From NCBI GenBank assembly GCA_036583965.1, contig JAZBQD010000027.1, positions 21,131,001-21,195,000 on the forward strand: a stretch of 64,000 nt of DNA, given 5' to 3'. The position numbers were made by a program, and so were the translations under genes. The notes under the pieces were generated by a model. The model saw only the letters and a list, made by a program, of their open reading frames with translations, was not told the DNA's origin and did not search any database. This DNA comes from Prunella strophiata (taxonomy: Eukaryota; Chordata; Aves; Passeriformes; Prunellidae). Below are positions 1-14,460 of the stretch, in pieces; the first letter of the stretch is position 1; every line of letters begins with the position of its first letter.

Positions 1-3000
1 AGTCACTGCCACACTTCTCTCTTTTCTGAGTTTACTTTAACCATTGACTACACAAATTTATACTAATGTGTGGCTTTGCTTAGTGGTACCAAGTCACACC
101 TGAACCACTGAATTGAATTTACTCCAGTACACAAGCAATCAAGATAGGAATATTTAGTGGGTATAAATACACACCTATATCCTTATTCCTTAATCTCCTT
201 ATTCTCTGCAAGAAAAAAAACTTCTCTGCTACAGTGCAAAGGGAAGTGAGCTGTTCTCTTTGCTGCAGTCACCCTCCAGCTTGCTTCACAGTGGCTCACA
301 AAAGCCCACAGCACTCTTTCAGGTCTCACACTCTCAGGAGATCTCTCTACCAGAAGAGACAAGGGATTAGACAGACCCAACAGAAAATCACCTGCCTCCA
401 ACACTACAAAAAGACACAGAGCAAACAGGATGGCATAACTCAGATACTGCAGTGTCTTCCACTCACGTTAAAAATCATCAGCTTTGATACAGGATTTTAA
501 AAAATTAAACTTGGGAGGACATTCTGCAACGGAAGTGGCATTGTCAGCTTCTATTATTGAAACTTGGTAAGAGCAGTGGCTTGGTTTTCTCCCTAATCAT
601 CTGTTCACTTAGATTTGAAAAGAAAAAAACTAAGTACACTCACAGCAGTGAAAGAAAATATGCAGAAAAATACATTCCCATCATGTTTGTACCCAATTCT
701 CCTTGAGCTGGATCCCTATACAGAAAATTACAAAATTAATGAGAAAAATTAACTTGCTTTTTTTATTTATTACTGTCTAATTATTGTCTTATTACCTTGA
801 ACATGCAGCAGCTTGCAGGCTGTATTATCTATGTGCTACACTTCCAAAATGCCACCACAGAACTAAAGAGAAAGTAGGATCGATTCCTTTCTTTTTTTAA
901 CATGTTTTTTTAAATGTTTTTCTTTAGCTTTCACTTGTCTGGAGCTTGAAAAGAACATTCTGAGTTCTTAAACTGTGTGATGGGGACCATAGTATGTATT
1001 TTAAATGTAGATACTGTGATAAATAAGAGCAAACCAGGAGATACCCATTATTAACCATATAGTCATACTTACCATTCAGATGTCACTTGGAATTTCACCA
1101 GCTCTGCTGACTACAGAAACTGTTAGTCCTCTACTTTGTGCTGTTCACCCACTGTCTAACCCAACTCTATGGTCATGTCATGAACTACATTTGAGAACTG
1201 ATAAGCAGAGACAGAGGAAGAGATAGATTTCTTAGCATGTTATTCTGAAGGGCAGGTAAGGTCCACTGCTCATCTCCCAGCTCTGCCACTTCAAGAGGTA
1301 TTCTGCCACGGTAGAGGCAGAAATCTCTGACATTAATATGGCCTCTTAGAGCACATAGGACTGTACCTGACTTGTACTCTGTAGGGTTTATAGACATTTC
1401 CAAATATTTATTGTGGAATTGTGCTTAAAAATATTTGTGAAAGGGCACAGGACTGAACACATCCCAGATTGGTAACAAGTCAAAAAGCTGTATCTAAGGC
1501 CAACTTCAGTCATCACTATTTATGATATAAAAACCAGTAGCACATATGAGTTGAATGAAACTCTTGACATTGACTGGAGCAGGACTAATAATGCTTGGGA
1601 ATTGGGCTTGGTTTGGACTCACTGTATTGGACTGAAGTGCCCAACTAAATCAATGTCAGCAGCAGCCTACAGTGAGCAAATGCAAGAGCCAAATGCAGGC
1701 AAGCAGATGCACCTAGAAAACACTCCAAGAAAGGTCATGCTTTGTGAAAACAAAGGCTCCCACTTTGTTTGTAGTCAATGCAGAAAGGCATTTTGGGGAG
1801 ATAAAATTCAGAAAAAATACATTGCAATTAACCAACATTGCGTAAGTGGTTTTATCAAACATACAACATGAAAGATAAATCTTGTCCGATACCAACATTC
1901 TCCTAGCATTTCATCATAGATATTATGGTCTCAAAGCACTAGTTGTGCTAGAGTGTTACATTTTTATGGGTCAAATGTCACTGGGGGGGATTTCAAATTG
2001 AAAGTTGCAATTCATATCCAGCAGTAATCTGAATTACACCTCTACCTTCTTCATTTTTTTTACATCAAACTTCAAATCTAAAACTAAGATCAAAATATCT
2101 ACAAGCTGATGAACATGAAATTGACTGAAACAGCCTCAATGCTGAATTTTTAAAAAGCTATTCAGCATTACATTTTGTAATTTTATCCCACTCTACCTGT
2201 AATGTTTCTTAAAATTGTGTTCCTTAACACATCTTCCTTTTTACTAGGCAGGCACTACTTTTACTGCTCACAGATACTTCCAACAGCACAAAAATTCCCT
2301 TACTGCATTCATACCAAAAATAGTAGCAATGAAACAGCATCAAAACCAGCTTAACTGAGGCAGATGCATGAAATATAGACTTCAGACAACAGCAAAGTCA
2401 GAAGATTTGGAGAGACAGAAGTTTCAGGAAATAAGAGCGATGTCAACAGGAGAAAGCTGTGAGAAAGTTGAAGGGAGGGGAACTAGAGGAAGAGGAAAAA
2501 TATAATTCAAAAGACTTAATGTAGTCAGCTTCTGAAGGGGTTTGAGATTACAAAAACATCACCTCAAAAAGTAGAAAACAAGGTAAGGAAACTGAAACAA
2601 AACCTGGAAAGCAAATGAAACATAAATGAGAAGGAAAGTAAGAGCTCCCTCCATGGTAATTTAAGAGATGATCCATGTTTTCCACCAAAAGGAACAAAAA
2701 TATCAACATAGAAACTTTGCAAGCTGCATTATCACTGTTGGCTTGTTGCTGTAGCTGAGGTACCACATGCAGAGCACACACAACAGATTTGGTGAGGTGT
2801 CTGGATGAGCACAAGACAGTCTAGATCTAGAGTTAGCTTTTAGAAACTTTAAATTACTGCTGTTCAAGGATAGTACAGCCATTAAAACCACTCATCCAAT
2901 ACTTTTACATTAACCTATGGAGAAATGCCCTTAAGACCTGCATACAACAAATGATAATTATTGACTTTATATTAAGATGAAGGTCTAGTTGGTCAAAATT

Positions 3001-6000
3001 AAGTGCTACATATATAACAAACAGGCCAGGCTAGTGCTAGACAAGTTTAAGTTTCAGTGGATTTTTGATTACTGATGTACTTTGGTTTCTCACTGTCTGT
3101 GACACTCGGAACATGCACCACACAGTCTCCATCTTCAGAACAACTCCTGCTACAACTCATTGAGATCCAACAGAGCAGGCAAGGAAAATGGCTTCTGATG
3201 GGATTCTCTGCCTTGCTAGTTCAGGGCTCCTCTGTCTATGAGAAGCTGCACAGAAAGGGCACTTTTTTCCCTTAAGACTTTAGTCTGCCAAGTGAACTAA
3301 GATGGATCAGTTTAAAGCCATCATAAGGTGTGAGGCACCTGTCAGATGGATCCTTTCCTACTGGCCAAAGAGCTTTGAAACCAAGGTACAAGGCCACAAT
3401 GTGCTTAGGAACGTTGACTTTGCTTTTAGCATTTCACCTTACACTATTAAACAAATTTATAACTGAATTCCCCTTCATAGCCAGAGTTCTACACTTGCAA
3501 ACAAGCAAAGAAGCAGTTGTCACTCTGGCACCATACCTACCAAAGCAACCAATTTCACTGCCTGAACATGCACACAAAGAGCAGAACAAGAGTTAGTAAA
3601 TTTAGATTACAAGCTTCAATTTTTCATTGTATTACAGGACTAATTTTTTTTTTTCCAAATAATCAAATGAATTAGCATAGAAAGCAGCTCAATTTCTCCA
3701 TGAGCCTATATTATTATTACTTGACAAAAAAATACTTTCTCTCAAATGCTCCTGAAAACAACTGCCTCTAAACCAGCATCTGTATTCATTTTCCATTTCT
3801 AGGCAACCACTTGAAAAATAATTCAGCTTTTAGGATTTCATTCTCAATAGAGTAATGCAATAAAGCATCTTTCATGACTCCCAGAAAAATACATCTAAGG
3901 AGAAAAAAAAGTCTATGCTCAGTAACTTGTGCTCACTTTCCTAAAGGAGACACATCTTTTCATTTAGTCATAGCCAGAAACATCCTGACAACATTCCTTG
4001 TTGGTTTATTTGCACATACTCCATCTACATCAACAGTAGGAGATGAAGACCTGTCTTTCAGATCTTTCCATGCCTCAGACAGCTCAGACTGCCAGCACTA
4101 CCCTGAGTCTCTGCTTCTGCAAACACACAAAAGCAGAAATGCCCTATAAAAGCATGAACACAGGATAGAGCACACTGCACTTCCCTGCCTTGCATGGCAT
4201 TTTTTGGGTCAGCCCAGAGCTGTGTATTGGCACAAGACTCTTGCTGTTTACTCCACCAAGATCTTGATCAGCTTCTGGAGTTCTTAATCCAGGCTTCTAA
4301 AAAGTGCTATTGCTCAAATATTTTTTTACTGCCTTGTTTTTTCTGACACAAGCCTTGCTTTCTGGATTCAAACACCCCAAGTAGTTTTTAATCACATTTG
4401 TGAGTACTGATTTGGTAAGAAATAGAAAGCCAAGCCCTCCTCTCAATGTTCTTTATTTCAGTTTTAAATGAGGAATCACTTAACTTCATCTTAGAATTTG
4501 ATAAATGAGCTCTGAGACATTCAGGAAAACTAAATCTGGTACAGGTTCCACATGTCTGATTTCTTGAGACATCCCAGCAGTCCACATATACATACACTGA
4601 TCAAAATACATTACTGAACAATACATGAAGTATAGATAGTTACATGAATATTCTTGCCTAAACACTTGTCTGTTGCATTACAAACTGACTACTGCTTAAT
4701 GTCAACTTCAAGAAAACATGGTTCTAAATAAAATATACAGCTTAGTTAAAACCTCTTTTCAACAGTTTCCAAATAAATGAAAACATCTTATAGCTTGTAA
4801 ATCCTAAGCAATTTTACTGAACAACTGCTGTCAAAATTCTAAGTTCCTTCTTACAACTTCATCTTTAGAGGAGGGGGCAGGGAAATAAACTTAGACAAAG
4901 GAAATAAAACTTCAGAGTATCAGTGCTAAGAACTCTTTTTTCCTTTTCTGAGTCTTGGTGGTGCAAGACAACATCAAAGACTGTTCGCACTGTACAGTGA
5001 GAACATAGAAAAATATGCTCTGAATAAAATGCAAGAAGAAGCCAGCAAAATCAAATTGAATATTTCTTCTTCAGAGAAGAAAAGTTAAGGAAGAGACTCT
5101 CATACTCAGATTGTAAAAACTGCAGGTTTTTCAACAGAGCCATAGTTCTCCCTCTGATGAGTAAGGGGTACTTGTCTGCTATGCAGAAAAATCTAAAGAT
5201 GTATTTCAATAAGCACAGAAACAACAGGACCAGTCTTCTAGCAAAACCAAGAGACAAAACAAAACTCCAGAAACAAACCTGAAATCCATAAATGGAAAAG
5301 GCCCAAGAAGCACTGCAGGGATGGGGGCATAGACCTGACTGCAGGGCAGAGTGGTGAGAAAGGCAAAGAATGCAGGCAGCAAAGGAGACAGGGCAGTGAT
5401 GAAGAGTAAATAGTAACTAACCACAGAAAATTAGTTTAAACATTAAGTGATGAAAGCCTAAGTAGGAATGATCAGAGATTGCATTCTTTGGGTGTCAGGC
5501 AAGGGTGAGCACAGGGCAGCACCAAGAGGCAAGAGTGGAAGAAGGAAAGCAGCAGCTCTGCTTTCCTCTGCCTGTGGCCAGAGCACTCTGCTACTTGCTA
5601 TGGTTATGGCTTTGTTAACCTGAAGTCTGAAAGTGGCACCTTTTTCTAGTATTTAGCAGACTGTTCAAGACACAGGTGGATTAGTCACCTCCACAAGAGA
5701 ACCAGACATAAGCAATTACCTAAAAGCCCCACAATTTGAATAGAAATATTCTCATGCACTCCCAGTTAACTCTGTATCCAGCATCAGCATGGTTAATCTA
5801 ATTAATAATACACACAAAGGCAAGATTTAAAATCAGTGAGGTTGTGACTCCTACAGATTCCAAATTCATGCCACCCAGTTGTGGGTGGCAAACCTTCATC
5901 AAAAAAAATCCCAAAATGTAAATGTGAATTACTTTGTAAAAGTTCAAAAATCAAAGTACGTGTTCCTAGCATTCAAGTTCTTTCACCAAGTTTGGGCTAG

Positions 6001-9000
6001 ATACTTGCTGGATGTAGAAAAACTACTCTATTCCCTATGGTCTGAAAAAGACATGAATTCATATTCCAATTTGTCTAATTTTATAAGGAAATGTCCATAG
6101 AGAGACAGTATTGAGAATTTTATATCAGATGTCTGGTCTAGAATCCACTTTTTCCATGACAAAACAACATGATAAAATATAAATAAAAATATTCATCCTA
6201 ATTTAAAGCAACTTTGTACTCATTTGGCCAGGAAAAACCTGTTTGTTTTCTAATATGGTGTGATCATGCTTTTAACAAACTTTTTTTTTTGCCACTAAAT
6301 ATGCAACTGAGAAAAACCATCTTATATCCAGCCTCCAAGTTAGCATATACAAAAATGCAGACCTCACCACTGAAAATGGTATGATGACATTTCTAATCAG
6401 GTGGTTTAAGGACTTTCATTAACTTCAGTGAGTTAATTGAACTTCAAGATTCCTAATAAAGCTTGTTTACTACACCCAGATTGTTTCTCACAGATCACAG
6501 ACTGTGTCCAACCACTCTTTTTTCAGTTGGTCTCAACTTTCCTTTTAGTTAGCTGAAAAAACTCTAAGGGAGGTCCTCCCCAAATCAAAACACTAAAATT
6601 CAGTCTCAGAATAAACCCAGAACTACATCACTCAACTATATTTAGTAGAGCAAATAAATTCTACAAGAGGCTGCCATATACACAAGTGCTTAAATCTCAG
6701 CAGATGTTTATGTGTGTGTATAAATACAGCACTTTTCAAACATGCTGGTGGTGACCAAAAGATATGATAAAATCATAAGAAATTGCAACAGCCAAGTAAA
6801 TAATCTTGAAAATGTGCACAGCTATTCTTGGCTAGCCACTTGTTTCAAACAGCTATTAATTTATTATCTAAGTGAAGAAAGTATTTTAAAGAAAACTTGA
6901 TATTAAGAAATTAGGTCCTACTCCTTGTTCTGCTGCTTTTGAAGGCATGAATACATCACAGGGGATCATTCCACTGCATGGCAACTACAACCCTTTATCA
7001 GGACTTTGATAGTGATAATATTTAGACAAGTTAAGTCAACTGTTTGGACAGGGCTGCCACAAGCTTAGCACTGTGTCCCTCCCTCATGCCATGTTTTATT
7101 CTCCAAGGCTTCTGTCACCTCCTAGTTGTCTCCCCGAGCCCAGACACAACTCCCAAGGTATACTCAGGTCCAGCAGTCAGAGGGCACACAGCTGGGGCTA
7201 TGCCTCCTGCCACTCAGGAAGATCATTCTGTTTTTGTCTGTCACTGGGGGAAGAAGAGGCTACATTATGCCCTTCTGAGTCACTGTGCAATCAACAGCAT
7301 CTCTTTAAACTGTGCTGTGAGTTTTGGACAACAGTGAAGGCTGAATGGGAATTAGTGTAAAACTCCCCAACCCACCAGTGACCTACATTCAATTTTTTGC
7401 TCTACTCTCCTTCAAGGGCACAGGCAGTAAACCCTCCCTCAAGTAATCTACATATTTTGGTTAAAAAATGGATTACATAGTACACTGAATTATACAGCTC
7501 GTATCAATTAGCCACTGCAAGAAACACACATCATGTGCTTCCACAATGTCACTGATGGAGTCTTGCTCAAATTAGTTCTACTTTAGAAACACTTTAAACC
7601 TTCCAGCAACTTAAAGTTGACTTGGTGAATAAATTTTACTTATGTGAACTAGCCCTCAGTTGGCCTTTCCACAGTAATTCTGTGAAGTGTTTCTTACATG
7701 TTCCCAGAACAAAATGGGATCCAGTCGAAGATCTAAATGTGACATACTCAAACTTATATACAACTCTAATTTGGTAATTTTATCATATTAAAGTTAAAAT
7801 TTTTGTATGAAAATATGCTCAGAATAGTACATTATAAAAATTCAAACAATATCCTTTTGTCCCTTTGATCCCTTTAGCATCATGCTGCATTACACAGTAT
7901 AACTATTACCTAAGGTTCTACACAGGCTGGTCTAGAGACCCATGCTGGCATATCTGAGTTTCAAACTCTAACTGGGTGAAACCTAAGGCCTTATTTACTT
8001 GTAGAGGTTAGCAGCAGCTAAAGTGTGCCATTTAATTTCACTTTTGCTAATAGTTTTATTTGCCAGTACTTTTATTTCTTCTGTAATATTACTTTCTACT
8101 TAGCAACTGTCATTATTTACAACTGTTTCTAAACACATTGCCAAGTTTATAGCTAATAGATTCATAAGATTTTATACTGAATGATTTAGTTGTTGAATGG
8201 TTGGTTTGGAAATTAAATCCTCAGTATTCAACTAGCAATGTTTCACCTTCAAAATCTCATGAAGAAAGCCATGAAAACACAAACATCTTCAATAGAACTT
8301 TTCCAAATCAATCTCATTTGCTGCATCAAAGTTTCATAAACAGCATCTAAGACCCAAAACCTATGATCCCACATTTCTGCTAGAAAACATTTTGTCAAAA
8401 AGAAAAAGCCATTTCCCCAAATGTTTCAGTGTTTACACAGAAAGATGCATTAATTTTCCTAGCAAGAGTCTTTGTGATCTAATCAGATACAATGTAAGCT
8501 TTTCAGATTTATAGATAAACACATTGCAATATACTCTTCTGACATTTTTCCATTACCCATCTATTCAAGTATCCATGCTTTTCAAAGGCACGTGCAGCTG
8601 ACATTTATTCCTAACCCAATTATTGTATCAGAATTAGGAACCAGAGAACACAATTTTTGATTAGCAAACACTTCTCTACCCTTGTCACCACCTCTAACAC
8701 AGTTTGCAAACATTTCTCATTAATTCATACCTATTTCCTTTTTATGAAATACTCAAACAGTGTTTCCTGCTGCAAACCATTCACTGCAGCTTTCACTTTC
8801 TACTGAAGTTGAACAGAAAAAGCAGTGAATTAATTTGCAAGCAATCTAACAACCAGAACATGCTTCAGGCTGAACAAACCCTGAGCTTTTAATACTTGCA
8901 ATGAAACAAGGAGCAACTACTGGACTTTTCACTCAACTGCACTCCTGCTTTCCATGGAGCTCCCAACCACACAGAGCTGAAGGCAGTCACCCCCTTGCCT

Positions 9001-12000
9001 GTAGAAGAGGGAGATCTCTGCAGACTGAGAAATCCTGGCCTGCCTGGCTTTCCCCCAGCACAGGAACACCTCCCAGGTGTGGCCCAGGATGTCAGTGGCA
9101 GCTTCTCTTGGAGAATGCTCCACATGCCTAACTCTTCAGGGGAAATCACAACACTGCCTAGGTGCTGGTTTAAACCACATCCTCCTAGCTGCCAATTTGT
9201 GCCTCTGAGGCAGAGTTCAAGAGTAGCCCAATCACTCTGGTGGAGGTTTAGCACAGACACCCTTCAATCATCTTTCAAACTCATGATATAGAAAAGATGG
9301 GGAGAAGAACAGCAGAGGGGAGAGGGAATGGTTAGGAGGCATCTCTCAGTACTTCAAATCATTCCAACAATTAAATAAAAAAAAAAAAAAAAGGAGCCAA
9401 AAAAACCAATGTAGCAATTATACTTAGTAATTCTCTAACTTTTGCCTTCTAGAATGGAGCAATGAAAGTAATACAATTTATTAAGTATGCATAATAGTAT
9501 ATCAAGCCAATTGAACTACTGTTGTCTTCATTAACGCATACAACAAAAGACATTTGTTGTATGGTTTATTGGCAAGCAACATGGGGATTGATAAATATTT
9601 CAAGTTGTTCAGTTTTCAACACCATTTTCATTTGTTTGCACTTCTCTGCCTCCTTATCTTCAATTTTGTCAAGATACAGTCAGCTAAGATGCAAAGTGAA
9701 CTGCAGGAAACAAGAAAAGCAGGGGAGAGTGCAGAACTGTGTTTTAGGTAATTCATAGTGCTGCTTGGATCAGCTTCTGCTCAGACAAAAGGCCAGGCAC
9801 AGACAAACCACACTGAACATTAGGAAAGAACAGTTTACCAGCACCATGGTAACTAAGCTAAGCTTGATATAATCAAACTCCTTCAAGGATAACCCAAAAA
9901 CGAAACAATTATTTAAAATATGATCCTGCATAAAATCATTTCCCATTTTAAATGGGATGCCCACTTTACTACTGCTTTTGAATAAGCATCCTACTGTATC
10001 TTGAACATGACCTTCTTATTTCAATACAGACCAAAAAAATTGTTTCCTACCCTTCTTTGGCAGTGAACAATTTCACTATCACAGGAAAAAATACACACAC
10101 AAACCTCTTCGAAGATTATATGAACTTCCTCTGCAAATCACTCATTTATTACCTTCTGGTTTTATTCGTAGTTTATATGGTTGTTATTTAGACCAGTATT
10201 TGTAAATTCAGGAAGTCTGGGTTTAGATGTCAGTTTCACCACCTTCTGGTTACTGAAATGCTTGTATTACAAGCACTACAGGGAATTAATAAGGTTTAAA
10301 AACATTTGTATAAACAAATGTGTGAGAAGATAAAAGTCTTAAAACCTGTTAAAGCTACTCATGCTTCAACTCTCCTCTTCCTCAAAAACTTTCACCTCAA
10401 AAGGAAATGTACACTGCCAGAATTCAATGTTATGAGTTCAGTGTCCCCAGGATAGGTCAATCAGACAGAGAGCCCATTTGGATAACATCATCTTAGGAAC
10501 AAAGAGATGAGCACAGAAAGTCAGCTTTATTCTCTCATATTAACAGTTTCTTGTAAACCTTGGCTTTCTAACTGACAACATTTGCTGAAAAACTAACAGA
10601 ACTACATTATAGAACATAAATATGCCAAGCTCTCCCTTGGATGAGAATTTTTCATTAACAATCAAATATTTGTGCTGCATTCAATGCTTTGTTATATGGT
10701 CAAACCCAAACATTATTGTTACCCTTTTCATCAACTGGAAGCCAACATCACGTAACTTGAAAAGTTATGACAGACCTCAAAGAAATTAATAAAAATCCAT
10801 TTTGAAAGACCAGTGAGGTGACAGTCCACCAGTATTCTAGAACAGAAACATGCAAGATCATAATCCTGAAATATTCAGGCCTAAATGCATACGCCCATGC
10901 AGAAGCTATAAGCCCTTGCTAATGCTATTAGGTTTATTGAAGTTATAGGCCTAGAAATTTGTAAACTACCTGGTAATGATCACTGCAACAAAGTGTTTCA
11001 ATTAAGAACACTCAATTTATCTAGTATTGGTAATGGTTTCCCTGGTTACACCATGGCAAACCATTTCTGCAGGTTTTCAGGGACATTTCAAAAAGGTGGT
11101 TCATGAGTTATACCATGACTCACCCCACTTCTTCACCCACCTCAATGCTTTGCCCAAAACCATGATTTATGTTATTTGGAGCTGGAAGTGATTTTTTTTA
11201 CCAGTTAAAGGATGCTTTAAGGGAGGCTACTAAGTGCTTGACTTTTTAATTTATTTATTTCTACACAAACAGCAGTGATAACTAACAAACAAGGTCCCTA
11301 CATACGAAGCATTTCAGCAGTTTTGCAACAGGCTAATGTCTTCTAGTGCACGTCCATGGAGAAGAAAGCTGAAACCTGTCCCTTTCTTCTATTTCTTCCT
11401 TCCTCCACATGCAGAAGTACATCTTGGAGAAGTTCAAGTGTCATTTATCTCAAACCAGTCCAGCTCACTGAAATGCTACTCCTGAAAACAAGCTAGCTTC
11501 TTGAGCAAACCACTAAGACTTTTTTTTGTAGTTCATTTTACAGCTAAAAGAGCTCAGACAATAAAGATACAGAGCTCTGCATTTAATGATGGGCTTGTTT
11601 TTATCAGTTCAATCTCTTTCTTCATCTTTACAGAAATGTACTATAATGTTTTGGCATGTTCCCTCCCCATGTTCTGCAGTTTTAATACAACTTTCAGTGA
11701 AAAGTGATCATATTTTGCTCTATTATCCCACTGATTAAATTCAGCAAACAAAACATGAAACAACTGCAGATAATCACAACTGTTTCAGTTTTATTTAAGA
11801 CTTTTTAGACACTTTTCCTGGAAGGATATATCATTTTTTATAATAACAGTTGCTTTTTGTTGTGTTGTTTCTGGTGTGTGTATCTCATGCACATCTGTCC
11901 AATCTTCCTGGAATCCATTAAACCTGAGGGAATACTAACACACCAGGATTCTCAACTTCAGCATGACTTTCTCCTGCATCATTGCCCAGATTTCCTTTGC

Positions 12001-14460
12001 AGTAAGGGAGTGACTAAATCACCAACTACATGACTTGAGTATATGCAACGCAATATTTTCACAGCAGTTGCTTGCTTTTACATAAATCAGCCTTTCACAT
12101 GTCAGAGTGAGCTATTTTAGGCATTGTTATATGCTTTTAAGCAATTAGGTACTTATTTCATGGGTGGCACTTGATCTTTCATTTCCTTGTTTGTCTTTTT
12201 AAAATCACAATGGAATATTGTACATTATTTCTAGACATCTAATGCAGGATCCCTACAAGGGGGATTGCTATGCTCATATTAGATCAGATGTATCATGGAA
12301 ACACTTCATGCTCAGCTACACATTCTTTAGGAAGTCTAAAAGGACAGCACACAAAAGGTGTTTTTGTGACACTTGCTGGACACCATTCCCCCCCTCCCAG
12401 GACCCCAAACACAGCTCTCTGCATCCAGGGAGCATCTGTTGACAAGAACACAACTAATCCTCAGATTCCCACTTCTGCAACACATTAGTTACAGACTTCC
12501 TTCAGAGAATAGGGATAGCAACAATTTGTTGTGGTGCACCAAGCAACAAAGGCTGCTGGAGGAGGAGTGTGCAGGGCTCTGAGCTGAAGGAACAAGTACC
12601 AACAGTATTTGCTTATTCTGGCACACAGGTAGAAAGGAAGAACCTGACAACCCTGCGGTAGTGAAAAATGACTCTCCAGCATGGAATTCATAATGAAAAC
12701 ACTGTCTGGCACCTCCAGTGTGTGGGAGAGCATTTCATGCTCTGTCAGGAACTTAAATGCAGTAACACTGAAATTCACTGATAGAAAGGTGAATGAGTGG
12801 GAATGGGTGAACACCATAGAACTCCAAGAAAATCAAGCTACATGCAGTTTTAAAAAGCACGATTTAAAGAACCTTCCTACTCCTGTGTAATGTAGCCCCT
12901 CTTTTTTCAACCACAGTCAGTCTAAAAATAAGAAAATGTGCTGTTATATTTGAAACAGAAGAAAACTCATCTTAACAGCTAGTATCAATATTCATACAGA
13001 ATGTATATCTTAAAAACACATGAGGTTACATGTTTCCATTTCTTAGCCTATTCTTTAGCTATTTACATGTTGCTAGTTCAGCTTCACCTCTGATTCCCAT
13101 CCACTCCACATAACACCCTTCTTTTTCTCTAATCAGCGAGAGATCAAAGTCTCTGAAAAGTGGAGCACAAAGTTCAAGTCAAATATTCATATGCTATGTC
13201 AAAGCATCTGGAAACAGCTTATTTATCTCTAACTACTAAGTGCAAGTTTCACCATTACAACATTTTGTAACCAGTATTTCAAAAGGCTGTTAAAAGTCTT
13301 ATGACTATATTGGCAGGATACAGCTGCTACTTCTACAACTTCTCTGGGTTTGTCTGCCATTTTCTTTAAAGAGTTGAAAAATATCACAACATTTCAAAAA
13401 AATAGAGTAGGTTGCCCTCACCAGGTCTCTCACCTTATTTTTCCCCTTCAACCTTACTTCCTTGAAGGCATATTGTTCATTTACAGCTGACACATTCCTG
13501 TTCCCCCCACTATCATGTTTAAATACTCACTGAAGTCTGTCATACTAAACAAAACATCCCATCTTAAGATAACAAGTTCAATAGTAATTTCTTTACAAAC
13601 TAAACTGGAACGTTTAAAAGTCCCAGATAAAGGTTACAGAGCCACTTCAGCAACAGTTTTTACATCTCACCAGTACTAAGACATCTGAAGACAGCTTCCA
13701 GTACATTCAAATGCATAAAAGGTAATTCACACACTTATCACATCACCTATTAGAGCAAGAGTTTAGAAAACAGTGTTTTAAAATCACACTCCCCACTTTG
13801 TTTGCACCTGGAATAATTTTAAGATCATTCGTATACACATTTAGAGAGAGCAGTTCAAAAAACTTTTTCAGAAAGGGCAGGATGACCTGGTTGCAGTAGC
13901 AGGAAAAATCTGCAGCACTATTTTTTTGGCTTTTTGCATACATACAACTTCTGTTCCAGGAAGCTGGAGATGTACAGCTGTATTGCAGTTGTTATTCACA
14001 GGAAAACATCATGAAGGGGAAAGTTGAAAAGCAAAGAGCAACTTGAAAAATACATACTTTCCTATTATCACCACTGCTACTAACAATCAGAATTTCCAAA
14101 GTAATAAGTACTAGATTCCTAGTAATTTCCAGTAATAATTACTGGATATGGAATTGAAATCTCACACCACTTCAAGATATTTTCTGCTAACTGTACAAAC
14201 AATACACTTAAAGGTACACAAATAATTTAGCATACCTATTCTTTACTTGCAATTTTATTACTTTAATACAGTTGCCATTTTCCCCTCCACTTCCATAGAT
14301 GGCCTGAAGCTCACAGCCCCTCTCAGAAGGTCACTATGTACTCATTTGCCCAGGCTGTAAAACACACAGCTCAGCCCTTCTGAACACTGCCTATGCCAAG
14401 CTCTGCTTGTGCATGGCAAGTTTCCACACAAGCACCCAATGGGAGCAGCTTGAGCAGCAG
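1..14460. other. VAV3 intron 2, distal part; no gene seen
   Basis: AT-rich non-coding sequence lying 3' of VAV3 exon 2 in the sense of the gene. I looked on the minus strand for the next VAV3 exon, which should start in phase 0 and continue the calponin-homology domain. I did not find it, so intron 2 probably runs past the left edge. Open frames here are short, carry no recognisable domain and look like chance. An A-tract lies at about 9377-9392, and otherwise I see only low-complexity runs. That all of it is one intron is inferred from the position of exon 2 and the absence of exon 3. Confidence 0.6.
9377..9392. repeat. A-rich homopolymer tract
   Basis: A run of about 16 A follows a short AT-rich lead. 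I could not recognise a retroposed body upstream or flanking duplications, so it is recorded only as a simple repeat. Confidence 0.8.
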